Shown: positions 8,420-15,803 of the stretch, piece after piece
How positions within the stretch are numbered: position 1 is the stretch's first letter
Layout of the letters: each line of letters begins with the position of its first letter
The notes under the pieces: model-generated
Database searches by the model: none
Told to the model about the DNA's origin: nothing
The model's input: the letters and a program-made list of their open reading frames with translations, nothing else
Assembly (NCBI GenBank): GCA_963815935.1
Contig: CAWFIL010000003.1
Span: 1-27,327 of the forward strand
Direction of reading: 5' to 3'
Origin: JARIHD01 sp963815935
GTDB taxonomy: Bacteria > Patescibacteriota > Saccharimonadia > Saccharimonadales > UBA4665
Length of the DNA stretch: 27,327 bases
Program-made: the position numbers and the translations under genes

Positions 8420-9127
8420 CTATCTATTAAGTAGAGCTAGCCTGGAGAGCGCGGTTACTAGCTGCGCATTCCTGGCCAGCCCTGCAAATGCCGACACTAG
8501 CCGTTCCGACAAACTCGACGAGCCTTGCATACGCATATCGGCCAAAAGCTCGGCCGTGTCCTCAAGCCCATAGTAGTCCGCTAGCCAAATCGCTTCGTCG
8601 CGGCGCCAGTCCGTATCAGTGATTGCGGCCGAATGTATCAAGGCCACCCTTAGCACCTCTAGATGGTTCTCGCTATATGTCTTGGGCGTCTCCAGTATCT
8701 GAGCGTCAAGCTTAGAGGCTTCGTACGCTTCGTATAGTGCCATCTCAGAGCCCTGCTCTTCAAGCTCACGCTGCACGTCGGGTGTTACTTCCCCTACGCT
8801 ACAAGGTGGCGCAGCGAAGGCGCCGGTTGGTGCGTCTTCGCGTTCCTGGCATGCCGGAGCGTATTTGATGGACAGGCTAACAGGCACATCACCCAACGAT
8901 CGTATTGAGCCAAAGCATGCGCGCCGGTACATATACCAAGCGGTGTCGGTTGCGTCCTCGACGACAGCCGGATCAATACCTTCAAGTAGCACCGTCTCTG
9001 CTTCAATCGCCTGCGCGTACGAAGATAAGGCAAAATAGGCGCCCGAAGCAGCCGCGACAGCGTTAGGGTCTGGATACCCGAACGGAAACTCACACACCTC
9101 AGGTTGTTCGATCATTACATCTGACAT
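8420..9127 (-). CDS. Hypothetical protein, cytoplasmic
   Basis: A protein of 235 aa with no family I recognise. It is acidic, Ala- and Glu-rich and probably all-alpha, with no signal peptide or membrane helix. Several cysteines (EVCEFPFG, RRACFGS, APACQE, PPCSVG) are present without a clear zinc-finger spacing. The frame is open further upstream to 9211, but a strong promoter (9156-9184) lies inside that extension, so the ATG at 9127, about 22 bases after the predicted transcript start, is the better start. The protein would begin MSDVMIEQPEVCEF. Confidence 0.65.
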   Translation of the reverse strand: MSDVMIEQPEVCEFPFGYPDPNAVAAASGAYFALSSYAQAIEAETVLLEGIDPAVVEDATDTAWYMYRRACFGSIRSLGDVPVSLSIKYAPACQEREDAPTGAFAAPPCSVGEVTPDVQRELEEQGSEMALYEAYEASKLDAQILETPKTYSENHLEVLRVALIHSAAITDTDWRRDEAIWLADYYGLEDTAELLADMRMQGSSSLSERLVSAFAGLARNAQLVTALSRLALLNR

Positions 9128-9155
9128 AATGTTGCTTTTATTACTATTTGCCTGC

Positions 9156-9184
9156 ACTATACTACCTAAAGCATCTTTCGTCAA
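9156..9184 (-). promoter_or_regulatory. Predicted promoter of the 8420-9127 gene
   Basis: On the minus strand TTGACG (9184-9179), a 17-base spacer, TATAGT (9161-9156). This is one of the best promoter matches in the window. It excludes the longer reading frame start at 9211. Confidence 0.7.
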
Positions 9185-9219
9185 ACCCCCCACCCCTGTA
9201 GCAAAACGCACCTTTGCGC

Positions 9220-9225
9220 TATAGT
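9220..9225 (+). promoter_or_regulatory. -10 box of the DciA-like gene, leaderless
   Basis: TATAGT ends seven bases before the ATG at 9233, placing the transcript start at or next to the start codon. No good -35 box is present at 17 bases (TGTAGC at best). It is divergent from the promoter at 9156-9184. Confidence 0.5.
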
Positions 9226-9232
9226 TAAAGGC

Positions 9233-9469
9233 ATGGAAAGTCTCAACGACTTGCTCGGCAAGTACAGCGCCAAAGAACCACCAGAAGTGGCAGCGATCAA
9301 ACAGTATATACTCGATACGCTCAAGTCACAGTCGAGCGTTGCCCTGCAAGGTGAAGCCATTGTTGTGACAGTCTCCAGCGCCTCCCTGGCAAATACGCTA
9401 CGGTTTCACATAATAAAGCTCAGGGCCATAACCCAGACCGAGAAACGACTCATTATTCGTATTGGGTGA
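9233..9469 (+). CDS. Mini DciA/DUF721-like protein
   Basis: A protein of 78 aa. The C-terminal half (GEAIVVTVSSASLANTLRFH, then IIKLRAITQTEKRLIIRIG) fits the DUF721 (DciA) KH-like fold, where a hydrophobic strand V-x-V-x-S-x-x-x-x-x-L is followed by a helix and a final V/I-x-x-I strand. DciA helps load the replicative helicase in many bacteria. This copy is shorter than typical DciA, with only about 35 residues before the domain. The assignment rests on pattern alone. Start ATG 9233 is leaderless-type, and the gene ends just before a perfect terminator hairpin. Confidence 0.6.
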   Translation: MESLNDLLGKYSAKEPPEVAAIKQYILDTLKSQSSVALQGEAIVVTVSSASLANTLRFHIIKLRAITQTEKRLIIRIG

Positions 9470-9472
9470 TAA

Positions 9473-9508
9473 CAAAATGGCGCGCCTCTTGGGCGCGCCA
9501 TTTTGTTT
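9473..9508. terminator. Bidirectional terminator between convergent genes
   Basis: A perfect 14-bp stem, CAAAATGGCGCGCC (9473-9486) and GGCGCGCCATTTTG (9492-9505), with a five-base loop. AAAA and TTTT in the arms and a following TTT let it work for both the DciA-like gene (+) and the 9529-10095 gene (-). Confidence 0.9.
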
Positions 9509-9528
9509 GCGTGAGTAGCTATTCTGTA

Positions 9529-10095
9529 CTATAGATGCAACTTGCTGACCAGTAACGAGTAGTCACTAGTGGGAACCTGCTTGTCGAATAGGCGTTTTAC
9601 GGTAACAGCGTTACCTTTAAAGGTACCCTGACCGCCACAAGAGGTGGCCCAATAGCGTTGAATCTGTGATGTGCCGCTGATAATCTCGAGCACGTAGCGG
9701 CTGCCGAAGGCACAGACACCGCGCTCATCATCGGCCTGGCTGTCAGTATTTTTGACACCCTTTGTAAAACCGGCAAGGTCAAGAGCGCGTAAAAAGTTAG
9801 TAAAGCCTGGCTGGTTGTTGCTATACATCTTGGTGTCGATAGCATCGTACTCGTACCCCTGTAGGGTCTCGATACGTGTCTCGCTGCGGCCGACTGTAAT
9901 TCGATAGGCCTGGTGTTGTTGGTCCGAAACGATTGGACCATCAACTGTCATGCGCACAATAGCATCGCTGTTGGCGTAATCGGTTAGAGGGCTTTGGTTG
10001 GTGGTACCATGCCTACCCCCAAACCCGCGCAAAACAAGCACAAACACGAGGATGACAAGGCCGATACTAGCTAAGAAACCTATAAAATATTTCAT
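9529..10095 (-). CDS. Hypothetical single-helix anchored protein
   Basis: A protein of 188 aa, not recognised. MKYFIGFLASIGLVILVFVL is a near-terminal hydrophobic anchor, with a polar external domain after it that holds two cysteines (GVCAFGS, TSCGGQG), possibly a disulfide. ATG 10095 is chosen over an upstream in-frame GTG (10110) because AGGTGGAG lies nine bases before this ATG. It is preceded by its own promoter and ends at the bidirectional terminator, so it is a single-gene unit. Confidence 0.7.
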   Translation of the reverse strand: MKYFIGFLASIGLVILVFVLVLRGFGGRHGTTNQSPLTDYANSDAIVRMTVDGPIVSDQQHQAYRITVGRSETRIETLQGYEYDAIDTKMYSNNQPGFTNFLRALDLAGFTKGVKNTDSQADDERGVCAFGSRYVLEIISGTSQIQRYWATSCGGQGTFKGNAVTVKRLFDKQVPTSDYSLLVSKLHL

Positions 10096-10124
10096 ACTTA
10101 TATGCTCCACCTAGGAACATATAA

Positions 10125-10153
10125 ACAATATCACATTGAGGCGGCTTTGGCAA
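10125..10153 (-). promoter_or_regulatory. Predicted promoter of the 9529-10095 gene
   Basis: On the minus strand TTGCCA (10153-10148), 17 bases, TATTGT (10130-10125), with a Shine-Dalgarno downstream. A seven-base inverted repeat (AAGTCCA at 10152-10158, TGGACTT at 10173-10179) overlaps the -35 and the stop codon of the upstream gene. It lacks a T-run on the minus strand. Confidence 0.55.
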
Positions 10154-10168
10154 GTCCATTCACCTCTG

Positions 10169-10477
10169 TTACTGGACTTTTTCAAGGAAAATCTTTTGCT
10201 CAAAAGTGCCATTTTTGGCGGCTTTGGCGGCACGTACTGACTCTAGGGCACTGCTATCAGATCCGATTGCTTTAGCAAGCGCCAAAATGACTTCCTGAAG
10301 GTCAGCCAGCTCCGCAAGCTCATAGCCAGCCTTGAACTCGGTAATCTCTTCGTCAAGTTTGGCTAGCAATGCTTTTAGGTATGCCTCGTCCTCCAAAGTG
10401 TGGGTCACCGGTACCTCGCCACTGGCGCGTATTATGTCGGGAATATTATCGCGAACGAGTTTATTGTAGACCGGCAT
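10169..10477 (-). CDS. MazG-like nucleotide pyrophosphohydrolase
   Basis: A protein of 102 aa starting MPVYNKLVRDNIPDIIRASG, the hallmark of the short all-alpha NTP pyrophosphohydrolases related to MazG and phosphoribosyl-ATP pyrophosphohydrolase. Metal-binding acids are visible in KLDEEITEFK (the E-x-x-E motif) and in ELAELADLQEVILAL (the E-x-x-D motif). These enzymes hydrolyse NTPs or related substrates to the monophosphate and pyrophosphate, often as house-cleaning enzymes; the substrate here is unknown. ATG 10477 is chosen because TAGGAG lies seven to eight bases upstream, within and just after the end of the APH-family gene, ten bases away. The two are clearly cotranscribed. Confidence 0.85.
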   Translation of the reverse strand: MPVYNKLVRDNIPDIIRASGEVPVTHTLEDEAYLKALLAKLDEEITEFKAGYELAELADLQEVILALAKAIGSDSSALESVRAAKAAKNGTFEQKIFLEKVQ

Positions 10478-10487
10478 CGCAATGCTC

Positions 10488-11405
10488 CTATAGCGGAAAG
10501 CCTGGTATCCAGGCACGCAGGTGTTCTTGCGAACGCTTAAATGGAAATGATTCGGTATCCTGGCGGGCTAACCGGGTAGTGAAGGTCGACAGCTCGTGCA
10601 TGATTGCCCACTGTTTTACATTGTCGTATGCTACGGCCGCTCCGGTTAGCTGCTGATAGTGTTCGATGGCAGACCTAAGCACGATATCACCCATAGAGTA
10701 GAGCCAACGCAGCTCTTCTTCGATACTCCCGGTGTTAGTATCGCCGAAATCAACAACGCCCTGTAAAGTTGGGCCAAGGAACAGCAGATTGCTTGGATGC
10801 AGATCGTCGTGGATGGCATAGGTGCGCTGCTCGTGCTTTACTAGATCTCGCCAGAGCATATACTGCTCGTCGATAATCGGGCGCAAGCGTTCATTAGGTA
10901 GGCGGTCTTTGACGAATAGGCGATCGAAGTAAATATCCCAAGGCTCGTCCAGGCCCTCAACACCAGACTCCATGCGCAAACGACGTATCTCCAGCCCACT
11001 AACGGCATGGTTCAGCTGTACGCTAAAGGTGGCTATCGCCTGCCCGATGGCAGCCTGCTCTTCTTCAGTCAGTTTGACGATATCCTTACCGGTAAGGTGC
11101 TGTCCCTCAATGTAGCGAGCCACACTATAGAACGGCTGGGTATGAACCTGCAGCAGTTCGGGAAGTTGCACGGCTGGTATTTGTTTGCCGATTTTCTGCA
11201 AGAGTGCCGTCTCGAAGTATAGGCGCTTGGCAGCATCGGCGTTGCGTGGAAAACGGAAAACAAATTCCTCGTTGACGACAGCAACTATATTGTCAGCGCC
11301 ATGCTCTACGAACGTCACTTCGCGCACTTCTCGAGTGAACGACCGTATGGCGGTATCGGCTTGCTGCATAAAGTTACTATCTTCGAGTGTCGGTAGTATA
11401 TTCAC
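10488..11405 (-). CDS. Aminoglycoside phosphotransferase (APH)-family kinase
   Basis: A protein of 305 aa with the APH/choline-kinase fold. The nucleotide-binding N-lobe includes NIVAVVNEEFVFRFPRN, the hinge is SVARYIEG, the catalytic loop HDDLHPSN is at residues 199-206 and the metal-binding motif DFGD at 219-222. It probably phosphorylates a small hydroxylated substrate. Family membership does not by itself mean antibiotic resistance. GTG 11405 is exactly seven bases after a perfect TATAAT, so the mRNA is predicted to be leaderless. It is the first gene of a two-gene unit with the MazG-like gene. Confidence 0.87.
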   Translation of the reverse strand: MNILPTLEDSNFMQQADTAIRSFTREVREVTFVEHGADNIVAVVNEEFVFRFPRNADAAKRLYFETALLQKIGKQIPAVQLPELLQVHTQPFYSVARYIEGQHLTGKDIVKLTEEEQAAIGQAIATFSVQLNHAVSGLEIRRLRMESGVEGLDEPWDIYFDRLFVKDRLPNERLRPIIDEQYMLWRDLVKHEQRTYAIHDDLHPSNLLFLGPTLQGVVDFGDTNTGSIEEELRWLYSMGDIVLRSAIEHYQQLTGAAVAYDNVKQWAIMHELSTFTTRLARQDTESFPFKRSQEHLRAWIPGFPL

Positions 11406-11412
11406 AGCGCTT

Positions 11413-11418
11413 ATTATA
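11413..11418 (-). promoter_or_regulatory. -10 box of the APH-family gene, leaderless
   Basis: A consensus TATAAT on the minus strand ends seven bases before the GTG start codon. No convincing -35 box is seen. Confidence 0.6.
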
Positions 11419-11444
11419 GGCTACTGACCTACATTCACCCATTT

Positions 11445-11484
11445 ATTTGACCACAGGTACGTGATTAAAATCACTTGGTCAAAT
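11445..11484. repeat. Nested inverted repeats between divergent genes
   Basis: The outer arms ATTTGACCA (11445-11453) and TGGTCAAAT (11476-11484) match perfectly. Inside lies GTGATT-AA-AATCAC (11461-11474), also perfect. Because the flanking genes diverge, a terminator is unlikely. The repeat ends two bases before the -35 box of the rightward gene, which suggests an operator. Confidence 0.7.
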
Positions 11485-11486
11485 TA

Positions 11487-11515
11487 TTGAGCTACAGTCA
11501 ATTAAGTTGTATCGT
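11487..11515 (+). promoter_or_regulatory. Predicted promoter of the 11524 gene
   Basis: TTGAGC (11487-11492), 17 bases, TATCGT (11510-11515). The -10 box ends eight bases before ATG 11524, leaderless-type. Confidence 0.5.
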
Positions 11516-11523
11516 TAATACAG

Positions 11524-12072
11524 ATGGCAGACCCCGAACAGTTTGCGGACACTGACCGCGAGATCGAAGCAGCACTTTCGCCAGAATCACTGGGGCACTT
11601 ACTACTTATGGAGGTCGAGGAGGGGCTAGAACCCCTCACAGTTTACGAACAGAACCAAACACGACTGCTCGACATTCAAGCTCGGCATGCCGCCGAACTT
11701 CAAGCTGATGGCGTGCTGTGGCGAGCATACCTCGATGTGACCAACTTCGACATACGTCATCCAGATCGCACACTACTGCCAACAGGTGTTCCTTTTCGTG
11801 CCCACGTCTATAGGCTAGTGGGCAGACGTGGCAATATCCCTACCGAAGTGTGCGGCGTACGCTTCACCACTACTACCGTCGATGGGTCTGGTGAGTATCT
11901 AGATACCAACTACGACGTGCCCGTCTACGTCAATGACAAGCCCCGTCGAGGCTTTGGGAGTCTCGACATCGAAACGATTAGCCGACAGGTAGATGAGCTA
12001 TATTCGCTCAAACAAGAGCTATCGCTAGGGTTTGACCTAGCACATATCGCGCGTCCTAAAAGTAATCGGTAA
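11524..12072 (+). CDS. Hypothetical protein
   Basis: A protein of 182 aa, not recognised. It appears soluble, with an acidic helical N-terminus (MADPEQFADTDREIEAALSP), a central beta-rich part (WRAYLDVTNFDIRHPDRTLL and VCGVRFTTTTVDGSGEYLDT) and a helical C-terminus. There is no signal peptide or metal motif. The neighbour 23 bases downstream is the phosphoribosyltransferase-like gene, which has its own -10 box, so linkage is possible but not required. Confidence 0.65.
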   Translation: MADPEQFADTDREIEAALSPESLGHLLLMEVEEGLEPLTVYEQNQTRLLDIQARHAAELQADGVLWRAYLDVTNFDIRHPDRTLLPTGVPFRAHVYRLVGRRGNIPTEVCGVRFTTTTVDGSGEYLDTNYDVPVYVNDKPRRGFGSLDIETISRQVDELYSLKQELSLGFDLAHIARPKSNR

Positions 12073-12082
12073 GCTTTTCGTT

Positions 12083-12088
12083 TATACT
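12083..12088 (+). promoter_or_regulatory. -10 box of the phosphoribosyltransferase-like gene, leaderless
   Basis: TATACT ends seven bases before ATG 12096. The same stretch offers a weak AGG four bases before the ATG, so translation from a longer readthrough transcript is also possible. Confidence 0.45.
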
Positions 12089-12095
12089 AGGTAAA

Positions 12096-12947
12096 ATGAA
12101 CAATCCAGAACCGATAGCCGTCTACCATCTCGGGATAGGCAGCAAGGGGGATCTACGCGACACCAAGGGCAAAAAGCTTGACACCGCTGCATATAGTCGC
12201 ATGAAATATGGCGTGCGATCGGATCTCAGGCAGTTTGCCCGCCAACTCACAGCCGAGCTAGAAATTGCCGCACCCCTGCTCTTTACCGCCAAAGAGCCAC
12301 CGGCAATTGCCACATCTTACAAAGCGGCAGCACCACCAGCAACAACGCTTGCCCGCTATTGTCTGGACATCATAAATCTTAGACGCATCGAGTATGGCGT
12401 TGAGCCCGGCGAAATGGTACACGTATACCGCCCAACAGACTACATCCAAGAGTACGCGATCCTTCCTCTGGAGGAACGCAAAAAACTTATTAGCGATCAG
12501 GTTGACAACACGCTGCGTGGCCGAGATCTAAGCGGGCACAGGGTAGTAATTATCGACGACATCCATGTAACGGGGACCTATACTGCCATGATGCGCAAGG
12601 TGCTCAAAGATTACGACAGTATCGTCTGCGCTTATTTGATAACCTGCGACGAAAGCGTGCAGAAGATGCCCGAAGTCGAGGGGTCACTCAACACATCCGA
12701 AATTCGTAAGCCAGCCGACTTGCTCCCCTTCATTGCGGAGCATAACTTCGTGTTTACGCGACGCTTCCTAAAGATGTTACTCCGCACCAACCCCCGAGAC
12801 TTACAGCTGATCATAGATGCCCTACCCAATGAACTGCTCGAGCAAGTAGCGCGCGGCATCATTGACACCGAAGCCGCCCTACCAGAAATCTTCCCTGACA
12901 GCTGTGCTCTCATTTTGGGCGCCACTAAGCAGCGTAGCCTTTTTTAG
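12096..12947 (+). CDS. Phosphoribosyltransferase-like protein
   Basis: A protein of 283 aa. Residues 150-161 read VVIIDDIHVTGT, the PRPP-binding signature of type I phosphoribosyltransferases (hydrophobic strand, two acids, then T-G-T), followed by a helix and a second strand. The regions outside this core (the first 100 and last 90 residues) match nothing I know, so the substrate cannot be named. No membrane segment is seen. It is convergent with polA, with only two bases between the stop codons and no hairpin terminator. Confidence 0.75.
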   Translation: MNNPEPIAVYHLGIGSKGDLRDTKGKKLDTAAYSRMKYGVRSDLRQFARQLTAELEIAAPLLFTAKEPPAIATSYKAAAPPATTLARYCLDIINLRRIEYGVEPGEMVHVYRPTDYIQEYAILPLEERKKLISDQVDNTLRGRDLSGHRVVIIDDIHVTGTYTAMMRKVLKDYDSIVCAYLITCDESVQKMPEVEGSLNTSEIRKPADLLPFIAEHNFVFTRRFLKMLLRTNPRDLQLIIDALPNELLEQVARGIIDTEAALPEIFPDSCALILGATKQRSLF

Positions 12948-12949
12948 GT

Positions 12950-15496
12950 CTAGAGCTCGCCCCAGTTACGCCCAGTCTTAATATCTACTTTGAGCTTTAC
13001 TTTCAGCTCGGAGTGGACGTTCTCCATGGCACTCTTAAGAATTTCTGAGACCTTCTCGACATTGGCCTCTGGTGTTTCAACCAGAATGCTGTCGTGGATC
13101 TGCAGGATTTGTTCACCCAGGCCATCCAGCTTGTCTTCGACTTGCAGCATGGCAATCTTCATGAGGTCGGCTTCAGTACCTTGGATTGGCATGTTGGCGG
13201 CGGCGCGCTTGGCGGCCTCGCGGACTACGAAGTTGCTGCTCTTGAGGTCGGGGGTCGGGCGGCGACGGCCGAAAATGGTTTCAACATACCCATCGTGCAG
13301 GGCCTTTTCGACCGTTTTGTCGATGTATTCGCGGACGGGCTTACGCAACTCAAAGTATTTTTGAATAAACTCTTTGGCTTCAAATACCGTCATACCGGTG
13401 GCAATACTCAAACCATGTGGGCTCATGCCGTACAGGATACCAAAGTTCACCACCTTGGCATGGCGACGCATGTTTTTATCAACTTGGTCCATGGGTACAC
13501 CATAGACTTCAGCGGCGGTTTTGGTGTGGACATCGAGGTCGTGGTTAAAGTCGTCGATAAGTTCCTTGTCGTCAGCCATTACCGCCGCCAAACGCAGCTC
13601 AAACTGGCTATAGTCAGCGCTCACAAACACATGCCCCTTTGCAGGAACAAACGCAGTTCGAATTGCCTGCCCAAGTTCAGTGCGGGTTGGGATATTCTGC
13701 AAGTTCGGGTCGTGCGAGCTCAGACGGCCGGTGGCAGCCACGTCAAGCGCAAATGTAGTGTGCAGCTTGCCATGAGCATCAACTAGTTTAGGCAGCGCAT
13801 CAATATACGTACTCTTTAATTTGGTGTATTCACGGTACTGGGTTATTAGGTCGATGATAGGGTGTAAACCACGCAACTTTGCAAGCTCGGCCGCCCCCGT
13901 TGAATAGCCCGTTTTGCCCTTCTTTACACCCTGCGTTGGCAGCTGTAATGTATCAAATAAAATTGCGGCAAGTTGAGTGGGTGAACTAATATTGAACTCT
14001 TTGCCAGCTTTGGCGTAAATGTTGCGCTCTAGTGCACCAATTTTTTGCTCGAATTCTTTGCTCATCTTTTCCAGGTAGTCGCTCTCGAGTAAAATGCCGC
14101 GATGCTCTATCTTGGCCAACAAGTAAATGGTTGGGAATTCGATGTCGTGGGCAAGCTTCTGGATCTTTGGCAGCTGCTCAAATTGCAACCGCTGTTCTTC
14201 GTAGAGCTTCCAGATAGCGGCTACTACTTGCCCGCCGTTATCGGTGTCCACAGTGCGGCCAAGCAAGTCGCTCAGCTCACGTGAGCGCTCCAAACTATTC
14301 AACAGAAATGCGCCAATACGCGTGTCATGAGCAATCTCACCAGGCCATGCGACCTTGTTGGACAGCAATGCGCGGAATGTACTTTTGAGGTCATGACCGA
14401 CCACAGGGCCAGTCGCCAGCACATCAGCATCGCGCTGGGTTATATCATCCATATTGATAAGCGCATAGCTTTCGGGACCAGCACTTACCCACAGTTCACT
14501 GGCATCACCGCTAACGCTCACGACACGTGGCTTATCATTCGCGAAGCCCTGCAAATCGTAGGCAATCTTTTTGGCAGGGGCAATCGTTTCAACCGTAGAC
14601 TCTGCTTCTGCCAGTTGTTTATGAGAAAGTTCAGCCTCTACCTGGCGCAGTAGCGACCTAAACTCCAGTTTGCGAAGCATAGCCGCGAACTCTGGCGTAA
14701 CGCCATCTTGGAGTTTGGCCTTAGCAAGGTCGAGCTTGATTGGCGCATCCACCATGAGCGTAACAAGTTTTTGGCTCAGATATGCCATATCTTTGTCTTT
14801 CTCAAGCTTGGCCTTCAGCGCCGGCTTGAGCAGGTCGATATTTTCGTAGACCCCATCAAGCGTTTTGTACTTTTCGATAAGCTCCAAGGCGGTCTTTTCA
14901 CCAACCCCGGCGACACCAGGGATATTGTCGGATGAGTCGCCCTTGAGCGCCTTTACATCGACCCATTGGTGGGCGTCAACGCCGTACTTCTCTTTAAAGG
15001 AAGCTTCGTTGAACAAATCGATGTTCGTCAGGCCTTTCTTGAGCGTATAAATATGCGTATGGCTATTCACCAACTGCAATACATCAAGGTCAGAGGTGAC
15101 TAAGTAGCTCTCGACCCCCTTCTCACCCGCTTGCTTGGCAAAGGCACCCATCAGATCGTCGGCCTCGTAATCGTCCGCCTCATAGAGCGGCCAGCCAAGC
15201 GTTTCGAGCAGGTTATGCAGCACCGGGATTTGCTCGTAAAAATCCGGTGGAGGTGGTTTGCGGCCAGCTTTGTACTGCGGGTACAAAGCCAGACGCGAAC
15301 GGATGTTGGTTTTGCTCTTGTCCCAGGCTACGCATACGTAGTCGGGTTTGAGTCGTTTGACGATCTCCAGCGCCAACACAGCAAAGCCATACACACCACC
15401 TGTAGGCGTACCATCTTTGGTGCTGAGATTAGGCATGGCGTAGTAGCCACGATAAAACACAGATTTACCGTCGATGATAACTAGGCGTTTGGACAT
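12950..15496 (-). CDS. polA: DNA polymerase I
   Basis: A protein of 848 aa with three regions. The N-terminal 5'-3' exonuclease has YEADDLMGAFAKQ, SDLDVLQLV and GDSSDNIPGVAGVGEKTA. The middle is a 3'-5' exonuclease-like domain in which the D-x-E motif expected near KKIAYDLQGFA is missing, so proofreading is probably lost. The C-terminal polymerase has TGRLSSHDPNLQNIP, motif A DYSQFELR (628-635), motif B RRHAKVVNFGILYG and motif C IHDS with HD at 801-802. It serves in repair and Okazaki-fragment processing. ATG 15496 lies six bases after TATACT, leaderless-type. Confidence 0.96.
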   Translation of the reverse strand: MSKRLVIIDGKSVFYRGYYAMPNLSTKDGTPTGGVYGFAVLALEIVKRLKPDYVCVAWDKSKTNIRSRLALYPQYKAGRKPPPPDFYEQIPVLHNLLETLGWPLYEADDYEADDLMGAFAKQAGEKGVESYLVTSDLDVLQLVNSHTHIYTLKKGLTNIDLFNEASFKEKYGVDAHQWVDVKALKGDSSDNIPGVAGVGEKTALELIEKYKTLDGVYENIDLLKPALKAKLEKDKDMAYLSQKLVTLMVDAPIKLDLAKAKLQDGVTPEFAAMLRKLEFRSLLRQVEAELSHKQLAEAESTVETIAPAKKIAYDLQGFANDKPRVVSVSGDASELWVSAGPESYALINMDDITQRDADVLATGPVVGHDLKSTFRALLSNKVAWPGEIAHDTRIGAFLLNSLERSRELSDLLGRTVDTDNGGQVVAAIWKLYEEQRLQFEQLPKIQKLAHDIEFPTIYLLAKIEHRGILLESDYLEKMSKEFEQKIGALERNIYAKAGKEFNISSPTQLAAILFDTLQLPTQGVKKGKTGYSTGAAELAKLRGLHPIIDLITQYREYTKLKSTYIDALPKLVDAHGKLHTTFALDVAATGRLSSHDPNLQNIPTRTELGQAIRTAFVPAKGHVFVSADYSQFELRLAAVMADDKELIDDFNHDLDVHTKTAAEVYGVPMDQVDKNMRRHAKVVNFGILYGMSPHGLSIATGMTVFEAKEFIQKYFELRKPVREYIDKTVEKALHDGYVETIFGRRRPTPDLKSSNFVVREAAKRAAANMPIQGTEADLMKIAMLQVEDKLDGLGEQILQIHDSILVETPEANVEKVSEILKSAMENVHSELKVKLKVDIKTGRNWGEL

Positions 15497-15502
15497 ACCA
15501 CC

Positions 15503-15508
15503 AGTATA
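15503..15508 (-). promoter_or_regulatory. -10 box of polA, leaderless
   Basis: TATACT on the minus strand ends six bases before the polA ATG. No good -35 box at normal spacing. Confidence 0.4.
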
Positions 15509-15543
15509 TACGAGGTAACTACATATCTGAGGAAAAATTCATG

Positions 15544-15572
15544 TTGACATACGAGGCAACCATTTCTATTCT
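15544..15572 (+). promoter_or_regulatory. Strong promoter of the peptide-M50-ABC operon
   Basis: A perfect TTGACA (15544-15549), 17 bases, TATTCT (15567-15572). It gives a leader of about 30 bases carrying AAGGAAGGA (15594-15602), the strongest Shine-Dalgarno in the window, before ATG 15609. Confidence 0.8.
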
Positions 15573-15608
15573 GCAGCCGCAATCAACTAAATAAAGGAAG
15601 GAACCGGT

Positions 15609-15803
15609 ATGCAAAGTCTAGTTATCGCCGACCAGGGAGTCGACTATAGTCTTAAGGAAGTTGGTCCGATTATCATTGCCCTTGCCTTTGTAATTGCAGT
15701 TGGAGGCATGACTGTAGCAGCAATTATCTTGTGCGGATGGCACGGTGCCAAAAGCATGGGAGTCAATTGGGTACAAAAACGGGTGGAGATAGTGTGTCGT
15801 TAA
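15609..15803 (+). CDS. Small one-helix peptide, candidate precursor of an exported peptide
   Basis: 64 aa, not similar to anything I can name. The N-terminus MQSLVIADQGVDYSLKEVG is polar. About residues 20-42 form a Gly/Ala-rich hydrophobic helix (PIIIALAFVIAVGGMTVAAI and on), and the C-terminus is cationic with aromatic residues (GWHGAKSMGVNWVQKRVE). Two cysteines (42 and 63) could bridge the C-terminal part. The strong promoter and Shine-Dalgarno, the first position in the operon, and an M50 protease plus ABC transporter directly behind it suggest a precursor that is cut and exported (bacteriocin or signal peptide). Its stop overlaps the next gene by ten bases. Alternatively it is a small membrane subunit of the transporter. 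Confidence 0.7.
   Translation: MQSLVIADQGVDYSLKEVGPIIIALAFVIAVGGMTVAAIILCGWHGAKSMGVNWVQKRVEIVCR

Noticed and set aside
9128..9211. N-terminal extension of the 8420-9127 gene
   Set aside because: A near-consensus promoter lies within the extension, so it would not be transcribed.
13094..13786. 230-aa plus-strand frame
   Set aside because: It is antisense to the polymerase domain of polA, has no promoter or ribosome-binding site and is a by-product of codon bias.
15609..15803. Double-glycine leader peptide (AVGG) cut by a C39 peptidase transporter
   Set aside because: The residues before GG do not follow the usual leader pattern, the GG lies in the hydrophobic helix, and the ABC ATPase has no C39 domain.
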